A DNA stretch of 64,000 bases. Origin: Oceanobacter kriegii DSM 6294 (lineage in GTDB: Bacteria; Pseudomonadota; Gammaproteobacteria; Pseudomonadales; Oceanobacteraceae). Under the pieces are notes generated by a model. The model was not told the DNA's origin and ran no database searches. It was given only the letters and a program-made list of their open reading frames with translations. Below are positions 1 through 7,582 of this stretch, piece after piece (the stretch's first letter is position 1; every line of letters begins with the position of its first letter). The position numbers and the translations under genes were made by a program. Where the stretch lies: NCBI RefSeq assembly GCF_000422845.1, contig NZ_AUGV01000018.1:51342-115341 (forward strand), in the 5' to 3' direction.

Positions 1-222
1 GCGGGTCACCATGTCTGGAATACCGCCCAGGAACAGGATGCGATTGATCAGCTCAGACGCATGCTCGCGCTCGTCGAAGAATTCGTGGTCGATGCGCTCG
101 TACAGTTTCCACAGGCCCCAGTCGGCGTACATGCGGGAGTGGATAAAGTACTGGTCCATGGCAGACAGTTCACCGGCCAGCAGCATGTTCAGTTTTTCAA
201 TTACTTGAGGATTACCTTTCAT
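1..222 (-). CDS. bfr: Bacterioferritin, ferroxidase-type subunit (partial)
   Basis: Iron-storage ferritin-like protein; only the first 74 codons are present and the C-terminal half runs off the left edge. The start ([12 protein letters not shown]) is typical of Bfr and follows an AAGGA ribosome site. Visible di-iron ligands E18, E51 and H54 are intact, but residue 52, the haem-ligating Met in classical Bfr, is Arg. This subunit should therefore have a ferroxidase centre but not bind haem. It lies 11 bp downstream of a second bfr gene that shows the reverse pattern, so the two are probably co-transcribed and form a mixed 24-mer, as described for split bacterioferritins of Magnetospirillum and Neisseria. 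The remaining ligands (94, 127, 130) cannot be seen. Confidence 0.9.
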   Translation of the reverse strand, partial: MKGNPQVIEKLNMLLAGELSAMDQYFIHSRMYADWGLWKLYERIDHEFFDEREHASELINRILFLGGIPDMVTR

Positions 223-233
223 GTGTCTGTCCT

Positions 234-707
234 TCAGTCGTCGCTCATCATGGATTGCAGGTAGTTCTGGATGCCCGTCTGTTCGATCAGGTGCTGCTGG
301 GTTTCGATCCAGTCGAAGTGTTCTTCTTCGTATTCCAGGATCTCTTTCAGCAGTTCACGGCTAACGAAGTCGCTGACGGATTCACAGTAGGCAATGGCTT
401 CGCGCAGCAGGGTCATTTGCTCGTCGATCTGATCCATATCGCACTGCAGCATTTCTTCGGTGTGTTCACCAACGCGCAGACGATTCAGTTTTTGCAGATT
501 CGGCAGGCCTTCGAGGAACAAAACACGCTCGATCAATTCGTCGGCCTGTTTCATATCCTTGATGGATTTTTTGTAGCACTTCTCATTCAGCTCTTCGAAG
601 CCCCAGTTTTTGTACATGCGTGCATGCAGGAAATACTGGTTAATGGAAGTAAGTTCGATGGTGAGTACCTGGTTCAGGTATTCGATAACCTTGCTATCGC
701 CTTTCAT
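234..707 (-). CDS. bfr: Bacterioferritin, haem-binding-type subunit
   Basis: Complete 157-residue bacterioferritin, the normal family length, cytoplasmic, storing iron as a ferric mineral. Met52, the axial haem ligand shared across a subunit dimer, is present (KDMKQADEL). The ferroxidase centre is degraded compared with E. coli Bfr: E18, E127 and H130 are kept, but E51 is Asp, H54 is Gln and E94 is Ile. It is the first gene of a two-gene unit with the downstream Bfr, which keeps E51 and H54 but lacks Met52. The inference is that this subunit supplies haem for iron release and its partner supplies iron oxidation. A long perfect palindrome about 106 bp upstream may be its operator. Confidence 0.93.
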   Translation of the reverse strand: MKGDSKVIEYLNQVLTIELTSINQYFLHARMYKNWGFEELNEKCYKKSIKDMKQADELIERVLFLEGLPNLQKLNRLRVGEHTEEMLQCDMDQIDEQMTLLREAIAYCESVSDFVSRELLKEILEYEEEHFDWIETQQHLIEQTGIQNYLQSMMSDD

Positions 708-812
708 ACCCTATCGCCCTGTGAATTAATTATTGAGGTGGAGTTTAGGGCTTAAAAATGAATTCAACAAGTAAAGAAATATAATAAGGCGTTATTTGAT
801 AATTTATGAGCA

Positions 813-843
813 AATGTATTTGATATCGAATATCAAATACATT
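813..843. promoter_or_regulatory. 31-bp perfect palindrome upstream of bfr
   Basis: Two 14-bp arms (AATGTATTTGATAT and its exact complement) separated by CGA. It lies in an AT-rich 240-bp gap, upstream of the bfr pair. It is too AT-rich and lacks a T-tract for a clear intrinsic terminator, so an operator is more likely. It does not match the Fur 7-1-7 pattern well; the regulator is unknown. Confidence 0.5.
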
Positions 844-947
844 CACAAGCACATTTAAAGAAGATACAAACCATTGATTTGAAAGGGTTTTTTAAATTTA
901 ACATATAGATATTTATTAAACCCATTCCCACCCACAAATAAGAAAGA

Positions 948-1427
948 TTAGCGTTTTGGTTTCATTCCGGTCTGATAGCTGCCATCGGAATGAAATCGCA
1001 CACACTCATTGCGATTCTTTCCCAACAATATCGGTTCATCATCGACAAACAGAAAGTTTTTCCAGTGCTGTTGAAATATATCCCAACGGGTTTGTACAAC
1101 ATGGTCGACGTCGTAACAGAAAAATACGGTTACGTTACTTTCCCATTGGATATGTTCGGCCAGCGCTTCCGGTAATTCCTGACTATCGCTATCCCAGGCC
1201 GCTTCCCAGTTTTCCTTGTCGTTCCACACGCCGTTATGGGAAGGCCAATCATCACCGAGGAAATTCACCGCGTGGGCGGCTTCCTTGCTGATATGGGTTT
1301 TCCAATATTGATTGGCGGCGTTTTTGGCCAGCGGTCGAATCAGTTCCAGATGCTCGGACGGGATGGGCAGTTCGCGGTGGCGGAAAATCCAGCCCCATTT
1401 AAAGTCGCTGAGCGGAACGTAATTCAT
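948..1427 (-). CDS. DUF2947-like hypothetical protein
   Basis: Soluble 159-residue protein without a signal peptide or membrane segment, rich in Trp and acidic residues. The opening MNYVPLSDFKWGWIFRHRELPIP resembles DUF2947 proteins found in Vibrio and Shewanella; no function is known. I chose the ATG at 1427 because AGGACTCACT supplies a ribosome site at good spacing and homology begins there; the frame stays open another 112 codons upstream, but that part runs through REP and repeat DNA and is not coding. It is transcribed alone, downstream of thrC with a terminator between them. Family assignment is from memory of the N-terminal pattern and is moderate. Confidence 0.7.
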   Translation of the reverse strand: MNYVPLSDFKWGWIFRHRELPIPSEHLELIRPLAKNAANQYWKTHISKEAAHAVNFLGDDWPSHNGVWNDKENWEAAWDSDSQELPEALAEHIQWESNVTVFFCYDVDHVVQTRWDIFQQHWKNFLFVDDEPILLGKNRNECVRFHSDGSYQTGMKPKR

Positions 1428-1485
1428 AGTGAGTCCTGAAGATTGGGTCGAGAGTAGATAAGTCAGCAGGGTAACAAAAAAGTCT

Positions 1486-1543
1486 GCGGGTGTCGGGTGT
1501 CGAGTGTAGTGCGGGCCACGCAGGCTCGGGTGTCGGCAGACAT
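1486..1543. repeat. Degenerate G-rich heptamer array and linker (composite element, locus 1)
   Basis: Contains two to three copies of a TGTCGGG-type heptamer, then a linker GTGCGGGCCACGCAGG followed by CTCGGGTGTC. The linker is clearly related to the linker beside the large array near 58.5 kb. It directly abuts a REP palindrome. This, the REP pair, the thrC terminator and a GC-rich repeat fill the 346-bp gap between thrC and the DUF2947-like gene. Confidence 0.7.
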
Positions 1544-1624
1544 TGTGGGAGAGAGCTTGCTCTCGATGCCAGGCATAAGAACCGGTGTCAGATGGCTCCC
1601 GCTCGCGAATAAATTCGCCCCTAC
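1544..1624. repeat. REP palindrome pair
   Basis: Positions 1544-1567 form a 24-bp element TGTGGGAG...GCTCTCGAT whose core GAGAGC-TT-GCTCTC is a perfect hairpin. The same 24 bases occur unchanged at 11881-11904 and, inverted, at 58487-58510. About 25 bp on, CTCCCGCTCGCGAATAAATT then CGCCCCTAC (1597-1623) resembles the other half of Pseudomonas-type REP doublets. Extragenic, between thrC and its downstream neighbour. Confidence 0.8.
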
Positions 1625-1655
1625 GTACCCCAGAGCCATGACCTGCAAGCGCCAC

Positions 1656-1693
1656 AAACAAAAACGCCCGCAGGATTGCTCCGGCGGGCGTTT
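1656..1693 (-). terminator. Intrinsic terminator of thrC
   Basis: Ten-bp perfect stem (AAACGCCCGC at 1662-1671 with GCGGGCGTTT at 1684-1693); reading the minus strand, the stem is followed by TTTTTGTTTG. It lies about 80 bp past the thrC stop. Confidence 0.85.
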
Positions 1694-1708
1694 GCCTTCT
1701 GTGGGTAA

Positions 1709-1770
1709 GGTGCGCACTGCGCACCGCCCCCTGAATCGACTCTGCAAGGTGCGCGCCGCACACCCTACGA
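1709..1770. repeat. GC-rich dispersed repeat (GGTGCGC...GCACACCCTAC type)
   Basis: Two short palindromic pieces, GGTGCGCACTGCGCACC and GGTGCGCGCCGCACACC followed by CTAC, lie just past the thrC stop. A near-identical stretch (GGTGCGCGGTGCACACC then CTAC) is found upstream of the CueR gene at 51.08-51.1 kb. These are extragenic dispersed repeats of unknown role. Confidence 0.6.
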
Positions 1771-1773
1771 GAA

Positions 1774-3186
1774 TTAATCCTTGAAGGTGTTTTTGGCGAT
1801 AAATTCCTGCACGGTTTTCAGGTCCGCTGGCAGCACGTCTACGCGCTCTTCGCGGTCCATCAGGTCGGCCAGGTGGTGTGGCAGTTTTGGCATCTCGTAA
1901 CCGGCACGCAGAACCGCTTCCTCGAATTTCACCGGGTGGGCGGTGCCCAGGGTGATCATCGGAATGTTCTTGTTGCGACGGCATTCACGAGCGGCTTTCA
2001 CGCCAATCGCGGTGTGTGGGTCCAGCAGGTAGCCGGATTCACCAAATACCTGTTGCATGGTTTCTACCACCACGTCTTCGGTCACAGCGTAGCTGTCGAA
2101 TACTTCGCGGGCCTTGCCCAGCTTCTCTTCAGACAGTTCCACTTCAACGCTGCGATCGGCCATTTTGCCCATCAGTTCAGACATGACGGCGCCATCGCGG
2201 TCGTACAGGTCGAACAGCAGACGTTCGAAGTTGGAAGATACCGCAATGTCCATGGACGGCGTGATGGTGTGCTTCAGCGGCTCAACCTTGTACAGGTTGT
2301 TGCTCATCAGACGGTGCAGCACGTCGTTTTCGTTGGTAGCGATGATCAGCTGCTCAACAGGCAGACCCATCTTCTTGGCCATGTAACCGGCGAAGATGTC
2401 GCCGAAGTTACCGGTTGGAACTGAGTACGCCATTGGACGAACCGGACCACCCAGGTTCAGCGCAGAATAGAAGTAGTAAACGATCTGGGACATGATGCGC
2501 GCCCAGTTGATGCTGTTTACTGCAACCAGCTTGCGCTCGCCACGCAGGAAGGCCTGGTCGCCGAAGGAGGCTTTGACCATGTCCTGAGCCTGGTCGAAGT
2601 TACCTTCGATGGCGATGTTGTGGATGTTGTCGCCTTCAACCGTGGTCATCTGACGACGCTGAACTTCGGATACCTTGCCGTGCGGGTGCAGGATGAAGAT
2701 ATCGACGTTCTTGCAGGTCTTGGTGCCTTCAATGGCGGCGGAACCGGTGTCACCGGAGGTCGCACCCATGATGACGACTTTTTCGTCGCGCTTGGCCAGT
2801 ACGTAGTCCAGCAGCTGACCCAGCATTTGCAGGGCGAAATCCTTGAACGCCAATGTCGGGCCGTGGAACAGCTCCAGCACGTATTCGTTGTGGTCGATCT
2901 GCTGCACCGGGGCGATGGCCTTGTGACCGAATACGTCGTTGTTGTAGACGGATTCCAGCATCTCTTTCAGCGCGTCGGATTCCACACAGCCTTCAACGAA
3001 CGGGTAAATCACCTTGTGAGCCAGTTCGGTGTAAGGCAGGTCGCGCCAGGATTCAATCTCTTCCAGAGAGAACTGTGGCACTTCCTTCGGTACGTACAGA
3101 CCGCCATCAGCGGCCAGACCGGTTAACAGAACGTCGTCAAACGCCAGCTCTGGCGCATTACCCCGAGTGGAGATGTATTTCATCAT
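1774..3186 (-). CDS. thrC: Threonine synthase
   Basis: PLP-dependent lyase that converts O-phospho-L-homoserine to L-threonine, the last step of threonine synthesis, in the cytoplasm. It has 470 residues, the usual length for the long bacterial ThrC class. The opening KYISTRGNAPELAFDDVLLTGL and the PLP-lysine motif HGPTLAFKDFA (K115 from the first Met) are diagnostic, as are SGDTGSAA and the SVPTGNFGDIFAGY phosphate-binding region. Two adjacent ATG codons allow a start at 3186 or 3183. The usual partner hom is not in the window; it would be expected beside thrC in Pseudomonas-type genomes. A terminator follows. Housekeeping gene with no sign of transfer. Confidence 0.97.
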   Translation of the reverse strand: MMKYISTRGNAPELAFDDVLLTGLAADGGLYVPKEVPQFSLEEIESWRDLPYTELAHKVIYPFVEGCVESDALKEMLESVYNNDVFGHKAIAPVQQIDHNEYVLELFHGPTLAFKDFALQMLGQLLDYVLAKRDEKVVIMGATSGDTGSAAIEGTKTCKNVDIFILHPHGKVSEVQRRQMTTVEGDNIHNIAIEGNFDQAQDMVKASFGDQAFLRGERKLVAVNSINWARIMSQIVYYFYSALNLGGPVRPMAYSVPTGNFGDIFAGYMAKKMGLPVEQLIIATNENDVLHRLMSNNLYKVEPLKHTITPSMDIAVSSNFERLLFDLYDRDGAVMSELMGKMADRSVEVELSEEKLGKAREVFDSYAVTEDVVVETMQQVFGESGYLLDPHTAIGVKAARECRRNKNIPMITLGTAHPVKFEEAVLRAGYEMPKLPHHLADLMDREERVDVLPADLKTVQEFIAKNTFKD

Positions 3187-3324
3187 GGTGTGAAACCCGA
3201 ATGCTTTGAATATGAGCAGCCAGGGACGGCCAATTCGAGGGAATGAACCCGCCCCTGAACAGAAAGTGCGCTAGTGTACCCGCTTTGGGCAAAGAGTGCA
3301 GTGCCGGTCTTGCACCGGCACGGC

Positions 3325-4812
3325 TTAGCCCTGGGTTTGAACCAGATTCTGCAATGATTGAATGCTGGCGCTGAGGTCGGTACGGGCTGGATTTTCGCGT
3401 ACCACGGAGGAAATCAGACGCAGGGCTTCCTTATAGTTGCGCTGGTCAATTTCCAGTTGGGCACGGCCCAGCATGGCACGTTCACGCACGCGGTCGATGG
3501 ATTCTGCCCGCAGGTAGATCATGCCCGCCTGTTGATAACGTTGCTTGTCGGCCAGCAATTGCGCCAGCAGCAATAAGGCATCGCCATTGCCCGGGTGACG
3601 GTCCACCGCTTGTTTGAGCAGTTTTTCAGCCTGGGTCGACTTGCCTTCGGCCATCGCGAGACGGGCTTCGCTGATCGCCAGACGACCACCGGCCTGTTTC
3701 GGCAGGTCTTTCTTGTTGACCTTGGCCAGCAACGAGCGCAGCGCTTTCCAGCGTTCTTCACTGGCCAGCCAGTCGGCGGTCTGAATCAGAGTATTCACCG
3801 CACCGCGAGATTGCTTGCCAGTCAGCAGGCGACGATCGGTCAACAGCTCAATGGTGCGGTCAAGACTGCCATAACGGCTGTGCAGCTGCGCCGCGGTGAG
3901 CATGTTCGACGGCTTGTTGTCGCCCAGCATCATGGCGTATTCCAGGCTGCTGAGGGCTTCGTTGTAGCGGTCCTGACGCAGTGCAATCTGGCTGCGAATC
4001 AGCCAGAACTCGGCACTGTCCGGGGTGCTGGCAATCAGCTCTTCCACCAGTCCCTGAGCCTGATCAAACGCCTGGCTGCGAGTCAGTGCAAACAGCAGAC
4101 CCCGCGCCCATTGTTTGTTTTCGGCATCGAGGAACAACGCTTGCTGGTAGCCGGAAACCGCTGCTGCCGCGTTGTCCATTTGCAGGTTTACGTAGGCCAG
4201 CTGACCAAACAACTGGGCTTCTTGTCCCCCCAGCGCCAGTGCTTTTTGCAGGTGCTGACGGGCGGCTTTGAAGTTCTGGTTTTTCATGTAAATCATGGCC
4301 AGTCCACGATGCGCCGGAGCACTGTCGGACTTCAGCTCGATGACGCGTTTCAGAGAGCTTTCCGCGGCCTTGAATTTATCCAGAGTCAGCAGAATCTGGC
4401 CACGCAGCAACGCCATGCGCACCGAGTCCTGATCCGCCGGACGAGCGTTCAACAGCGTCAGTGCCTGGCTGTATTGTTTCTGGTCCAGCAGCGGTTGCAG
4501 CTCACGCGCCAGCGTGCGCTCTTCCGGGCTCAGCTCGTCGGCCGTGGACGGCAAACCGCGGGTATCAATCACGAAAGACCAGCTCTGGTCTGGCATCACC
4601 AGCGCCACATCGCTGATTGGCGCTTCGAACATGCCGTTATCGCCACCGCCGCGTTCCATGCCACGGTCGCCGCGCGGTTTGGCCGCTTCACTCGGTTGGC
4701 TGAACAGGCTCGACGCCAACAGCACGGAACCGGCCAGAATCAGGCTCAGGGTCTTGCCAGCAAAGGGCAAGGAAGAAACATTAGACGGCTGGGTTTTGTT
4801 CAGATTTAACAC
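3325..4812 (-). CDS. TPR-repeat protein of the TonB2-type operon
   Basis: Periplasmic or membrane-anchored helical-repeat protein of about 495 residues, last gene of the energising operon. A hydrophobic stretch near residues 20-38 (TLSLILAGSVLLASSLF) acts as signal peptide or anchor. A Lys/Arg/Gly-rich segment follows, then many tetratricopeptide-like helical pairs to the C-terminus. I prefer the GTG at 4812, which has GAGG nine bases before it and lies four bases after the TonB stop; a TTG at 4827 overlapping tonB is the alternative. A TPR protein at this position is common in DUF3450-TtpC-ExbB-ExbD-TonB operons of marine gammaproteobacteria; a scaffold role for TonB2 complexes is inferred. 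Confidence 0.88.
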   Translation of the reverse strand: MLNLNKTQPSNVSSLPFAGKTLSLILAGSVLLASSLFSQPSEAAKPRGDRGMERGGGDNGMFEAPISDVALVMPDQSWSFVIDTRGLPSTADELSPEERTLARELQPLLDQKQYSQALTLLNARPADQDSVRMALLRGQILLTLDKFKAAESSLKRVIELKSDSAPAHRGLAMIYMKNQNFKAARQHLQKALALGGQEAQLFGQLAYVNLQMDNAAAAVSGYQQALFLDAENKQWARGLLFALTRSQAFDQAQGLVEELIASTPDSAEFWLIRSQIALRQDRYNEALSSLEYAMMLGDNKPSNMLTAAQLHSRYGSLDRTIELLTDRRLLTGKQSRGAVNTLIQTADWLASEERWKALRSLLAKVNKKDLPKQAGGRLAISEARLAMAEGKSTQAEKLLKQAVDRHPGNGDALLLLAQLLADKQRYQQAGMIYLRAESIDRVRERAMLGRAQLEIDQRNYKEALRLISSVVRENPARTDLSASIQSLQNLVQTQG

Positions 4813-4816
4813 GTTT

Positions 4817-5482
4817 TCAAGCCTCAATTTCCAATGGCCACACGAAGCGGGCCCGGACCTTTTTCTGGTCCTTGGTCGGCGCGCTGAATCGGCTGGTGCG
4901 AATCAGACGGCGAATTTCAGGTTCCATTTGCGGATAGTCGTTCTTGATGATGCGGTTCAGCGTCAGCTTGCCCTTTTCATCAATGGTGATGTCCAGTTGC
5001 AACGACAGCCGTTTGACGCCCTGACGGGTCAGGCTGCGTGGCAAGGTAATGCTCACCGGTGTCAGCAGGGTTGGCAGCTGGTCCAGCTCGTTCAGACCAA
5101 AGGTGCTGAAATCAGGAGCCATTTCGGTCAGCTGCACATCCGGCATGCTGAAATCAGGGGCATCCAGATTGCCAAGGTCGATGTTTTTCGGCACATCCAG
5201 GTTCGGCAACGCCGGGCCTGCTCCACTGACCGCCAGTTCCAGCACCATGTCGTTTTGTGGTGGCGTGACCGCCGCCGGTGGTGGTGGCGGAGGTGGTGGC
5301 GGCGCCATGCTGATATTGCGAACCTCCAGCGTCGGCGATACCTGTTGTTCCAGTCCCTGCCCCAACAGCAGCAGCAACATCAGTACCGCAATCAGCCCAA
5401 GCCCCAGCACTGCCGCAATCAGATGACGACGAACGCCATGGCGACCGGCCGGGCCTGCTTCAACAGAAAGATGCTCGGCCAT
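4817..5482 (-). CDS. tonB: TonB protein (TonB2 type)
   Basis: Periplasm-spanning protein that couples the ExbB/ExbD proton motor to outer-membrane receptors. It has 221 residues. One transmembrane helix lies near residues 19-40 (AAVLGLGLIAVLMLLLLLG), then a nine-proline run near 60, a loop rich in Asp/Leu/Pro, and a C-terminal TonB domain (about 145-221) with SLQLDITIDEKGKLTLNRI. The family YP motif is not obvious, which fits the divergent TonB2 class. Start taken at MAEHLSVEAG, one base after the exbD stop; the longer open frame overlaps exbD and is not needed. With five TonB-dependent receptors in this window, this is the likely energiser for most of them. Confidence 0.92.
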   Translation of the reverse strand: MAEHLSVEAGPAGRHGVRRHLIAAVLGLGLIAVLMLLLLLGQGLEQQVSPTLEVRNISMAPPPPPPPPPAAVTPPQNDMVLELAVSGAGPALPNLDVPKNIDLGNLDAPDFSMPDVQLTEMAPDFSTFGLNELDQLPTLLTPVSITLPRSLTRQGVKRLSLQLDITIDEKGKLTLNRIIKNDYPQMEPEIRRLIRTSRFSAPTKDQKKVRARFVWPLEIEA

Positions 5483-5483
5483 A

Positions 5484-5891
5484 TCAGTCTCGCAGGGCTG
5501 CAATGCTGACGGCCGGAGCACCGGCCAGTTTGGCTTCGTCAATCACGGCTAACAGACGTTCGGTTACGACGTTTTTGTCGGCCTGAATCACCACCGGCTT
5601 CTCAGAGCGCTGCTGCAAGTCGGCCACCAGTGCCCGCACGCCTTCAACACCAATGTTGCTGCCGTCGTAGACCACTTCGCCGGTGTCCGTCACCGCAATC
5701 AGAATGACGTTACGCTCCAGCGTAGCCGCCGATACCGCTTGTGGTTTATCCACTTCAACACCGGTTTCGCGCACGAACACCGTGGTCACAATAAAGAAGA
5801 TCAGCAGAATAAAAACCACATCCAGCAGCGGCGACATATCAATGCCTTGCGGCTGCTGTTGTTCCAGTCGTTGTTGCAATCTGGCCTGCAT
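5484..5891 (-). CDS. exbD: ExbD proton-channel subunit
   Basis: Inner-membrane component of the TonB motor, 135 residues. It has a short cytoplasmic N-terminus, one transmembrane helix and a periplasmic domain (about 45-135). The membrane motif DMSPLLDVVFILLIFF contains the single intramembrane aspartate essential for proton use in the ExbD/TolR family. The start MQARLQQRLEQQQ at 5891 follows AGGAG inside the end of exbB and begins two bases after its stop, so the pair is translationally coupled. The extra N-terminal residues in the longer open frame come from exbB overlap. Normal length and complete. Confidence 0.95.
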   Translation of the reverse strand: MQARLQQRLEQQQPQGIDMSPLLDVVFILLIFFIVTTVFVRETGVEVDKPQAVSAATLERNVILIAVTDTGEVVYDGSNIGVEGVRALVADLQQRSEKPVVIQADKNVVTERLLAVIDEAKLAGAPAVSIAALRD

Positions 5892-5893
5892 GA

Positions 5894-6256
5894 TCAGGAC
5901 TCCTGGCGGGCCAGCGCACGCTGTGGCAGGTGTTGCAGAATCCACGCCGGGATGGCGCACAGCAGTCCCAGTTGGGTGGTCAATAAGGCATCACCGATGC
6001 CGGCACTGAACAGGGTCACCCCGGTGGCACCGGCCGACATTGCCTTGAAGCAGCCCAGCAAACCCATGATGGTGCCCAGCAGGCCCAACAGCGGCAGCGC
6101 GCTGGTGAGCGTGCGGGTAATCTGGTCTTCTTTCTGGGCGTGCAGTTCACCAGCCATCCATTGCAGCGCCATGCGGTGATAACAGAACAACGCAGTGGCC
6201 AGAATGACCCAGCACATGGCGCTGTGGGCCATATCGGAAAACACTTCAATATTCAT
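5894..6256 (-). CDS. exbB: Minimal ExbB-like proton-channel protein
   Basis: MotA/TolQ/ExbB-family subunit of only 120 residues, compared with roughly 170-175 for ExbB2 and about 240 for E. coli ExbB. Three hydrophobic helices are still visible: about 11-28, 53-70 (LPLLGLLGTIMGLLGCF, the family signature) and 82-107 (GDALLTTQLGLLCAIPAWIL). What is shortened is the cytoplasmic region between helix 1 and helix 2, here only about 24 residues. The start at 6256 has a strong AAGGAG. It lies between a full-length TtpC-like protein and ExbD, so it is probably functional and not a fragment. Whether it forms a pentamer alone or with the TtpC-like protein is unknown. Confidence 0.88.
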   Translation of the reverse strand: MNIEVFSDMAHSAMCWVILATALFCYHRMALQWMAGELHAQKEDQITRTLTSALPLLGLLGTIMGLLGCFKAMSAGATGVTLFSAGIGDALLTTQLGLLCAIPAWILQHLPQRALARQES

Positions 6257-6268
6257 CGTTCGCGCTCC

Positions 6269-7582
6269 TTATGCCGGTTGAGCAACGGCGTCGCTGGATG
6301 CAGCGCCCTGTTCCGGTTTGATCACTTGTTCGTCACTGGCCAATACCAGCGCAAAGTTTTCCAGCTGCTGGTAGTAGGATTTGGCACGACGGGACAGCAG
6401 TGAGTGAATCACCAGCGCCGGGATCGCAACCACCAGACCCAGTTCGGTAGTGATCAGCGCCTGGGCGATACCGCCAGACACCACTTCCGGGTTACCACTG
6501 CCAAACAGCGTCATCATGCGGAAAGTTTCGATCATGCCGCTGACCGTACCCAACAGACCCAGCAGCGGTGCGACCGACGCAGTCACAGCCACCGCGGTGA
6601 GGCGTTTTTCCAGCTGGTGACGATCCTGACCCAGTTGCAGCAGCAGCTGGTCATCGCGCTCGGCGGCGCTGTCGCTGTGTTGTGCCAGCTCCAGCAAACG
6701 GGCCTGCATGCTGCCTTTTGGCAGGGCATCACCCTGACCTTGCAGCAGTTTCACCACGCCGTTTTTGGAAATCTGGCGAACCGCAGGCAAACGCAGCAGC
6801 TGTACCGCTTTCAAAATCGCAATCACCAGCGCCACCAGTGCGAACAGCAGAATTGGCATCGCCCACAGGCCGCCACGCTCGACGTGCTCCAGCAGGCTTT
6901 CGCTCGGGGCATTGGCCTGGGTGTTCAGCGATGGGTCAAAGCGGATGCTGCCGTTGCCGGTTTGTTGCACCGACGTCAGCGCCGACGAGGACTCTGGCGA
7001 CAATGCTTCCAGCACCTGCCACTCGCCTTCCTGTTCCGCCACCCGGTAGGCGCTGGCGCCATCCAGAGCCCAGTGCAGCGGGCCGGTATCGAGTTGTTTC
7101 AGTGAACGGATATCGCCGGATGGCAATACCACGTCGCGGCTCTGCCAATGCGGCGTCAGCCAGTTTTCCACCTGCGCAGAGGTACGCAGCAGTTGCAGGG
7201 TTTTGTCATCCAGTGTGGACTCCTGCCCCAGCTCGGCACCTTGTGAACGCAGGTACTGTTGAATCAGATTGAGCTGGTAGTTGTTCTGGGCGCTCCACTC
7301 TTTCAGGCGGCCCTGCAGCTGGTCGAGGCTGAGGTTGCGTTCGTCCGCCAGACGGCGCGCCGCTTCGCTTTCCTTACGCAGGGTAATGACATCGCGTTCC
7401 AGCGCGTTCAACTGCTTGGTCAGTTTGTTTTGTTCATTGGTCACCGTACGCTCGGTTCGGGCCAACTGGGCCTGTGACTGTTTGATGCGCTCGCTCATTT
7501 GCGCTTCCAGCGACGCCGCCTGAACCGCGGAGCCTGCTACCAGCGCCAGGCTTGCCAGCGTCAATCGGGATAGCCAGTTCAT
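6269..7582 (-). CDS. ttpC: TtpC-like long MotA/TolQ/ExbB-family protein
   Basis: Inner-membrane protein of 437 residues, equivalent to TtpC, which is required for TonB2 function in Vibrio. A signal peptide (1-22) leads to a long periplasmic coiled coil (about 28-110), a variable domain, then an ExbB-like module with helices near 240-262, 340-360 and 373-398. The second contains APLLGLLGTVSGMIETF and the third ALITTELGLVVAIPAL, both proton-channel signatures. Its start overlaps the DUF3450 stop by one base (TAATG), and it is followed 12 bp later by the short ExbB. Two ExbB-type proteins of different length in one operon is the TonB2 arrangement. Confidence 0.93.
   Translation of the reverse strand: MNWLSRLTLASLALVAGSAVQAASLEAQMSERIKQSQAQLARTERTVTNEQNKLTKQLNALERDVITLRKESEAARRLADERNLSLDQLQGRLKEWSAQNNYQLNLIQQYLRSQGAELGQESTLDDKTLQLLRTSAQVENWLTPHWQSRDVVLPSGDIRSLKQLDTGPLHWALDGASAYRVAEQEGEWQVLEALSPESSSALTSVQQTGNGSIRFDPSLNTQANAPSESLLEHVERGGLWAMPILLFALVALVIAILKAVQLLRLPAVRQISKNGVVKLLQGQGDALPKGSMQARLLELAQHSDSAAERDDQLLLQLGQDRHQLEKRLTAVAVTASVAPLLGLLGTVSGMIETFRMMTLFGSGNPEVVSGGIAQALITTELGLVVAIPALVIHSLLSRRAKSYYQQLENFALVLASDEQVIKPEQGAASSDAVAQPA

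Noticed and set aside
1463..1984. Open frames across the thrC 3' end and REP region
   Set aside because: They cross the terminator, the REP and repeats and have no homology-like features.
3240..3325. Hairpin GTGCCGGT...ACCGGCAC as terminator between thrC and the TPR gene
   Set aside because: Stem is real but there is no T-tract in either direction; left unannotated.
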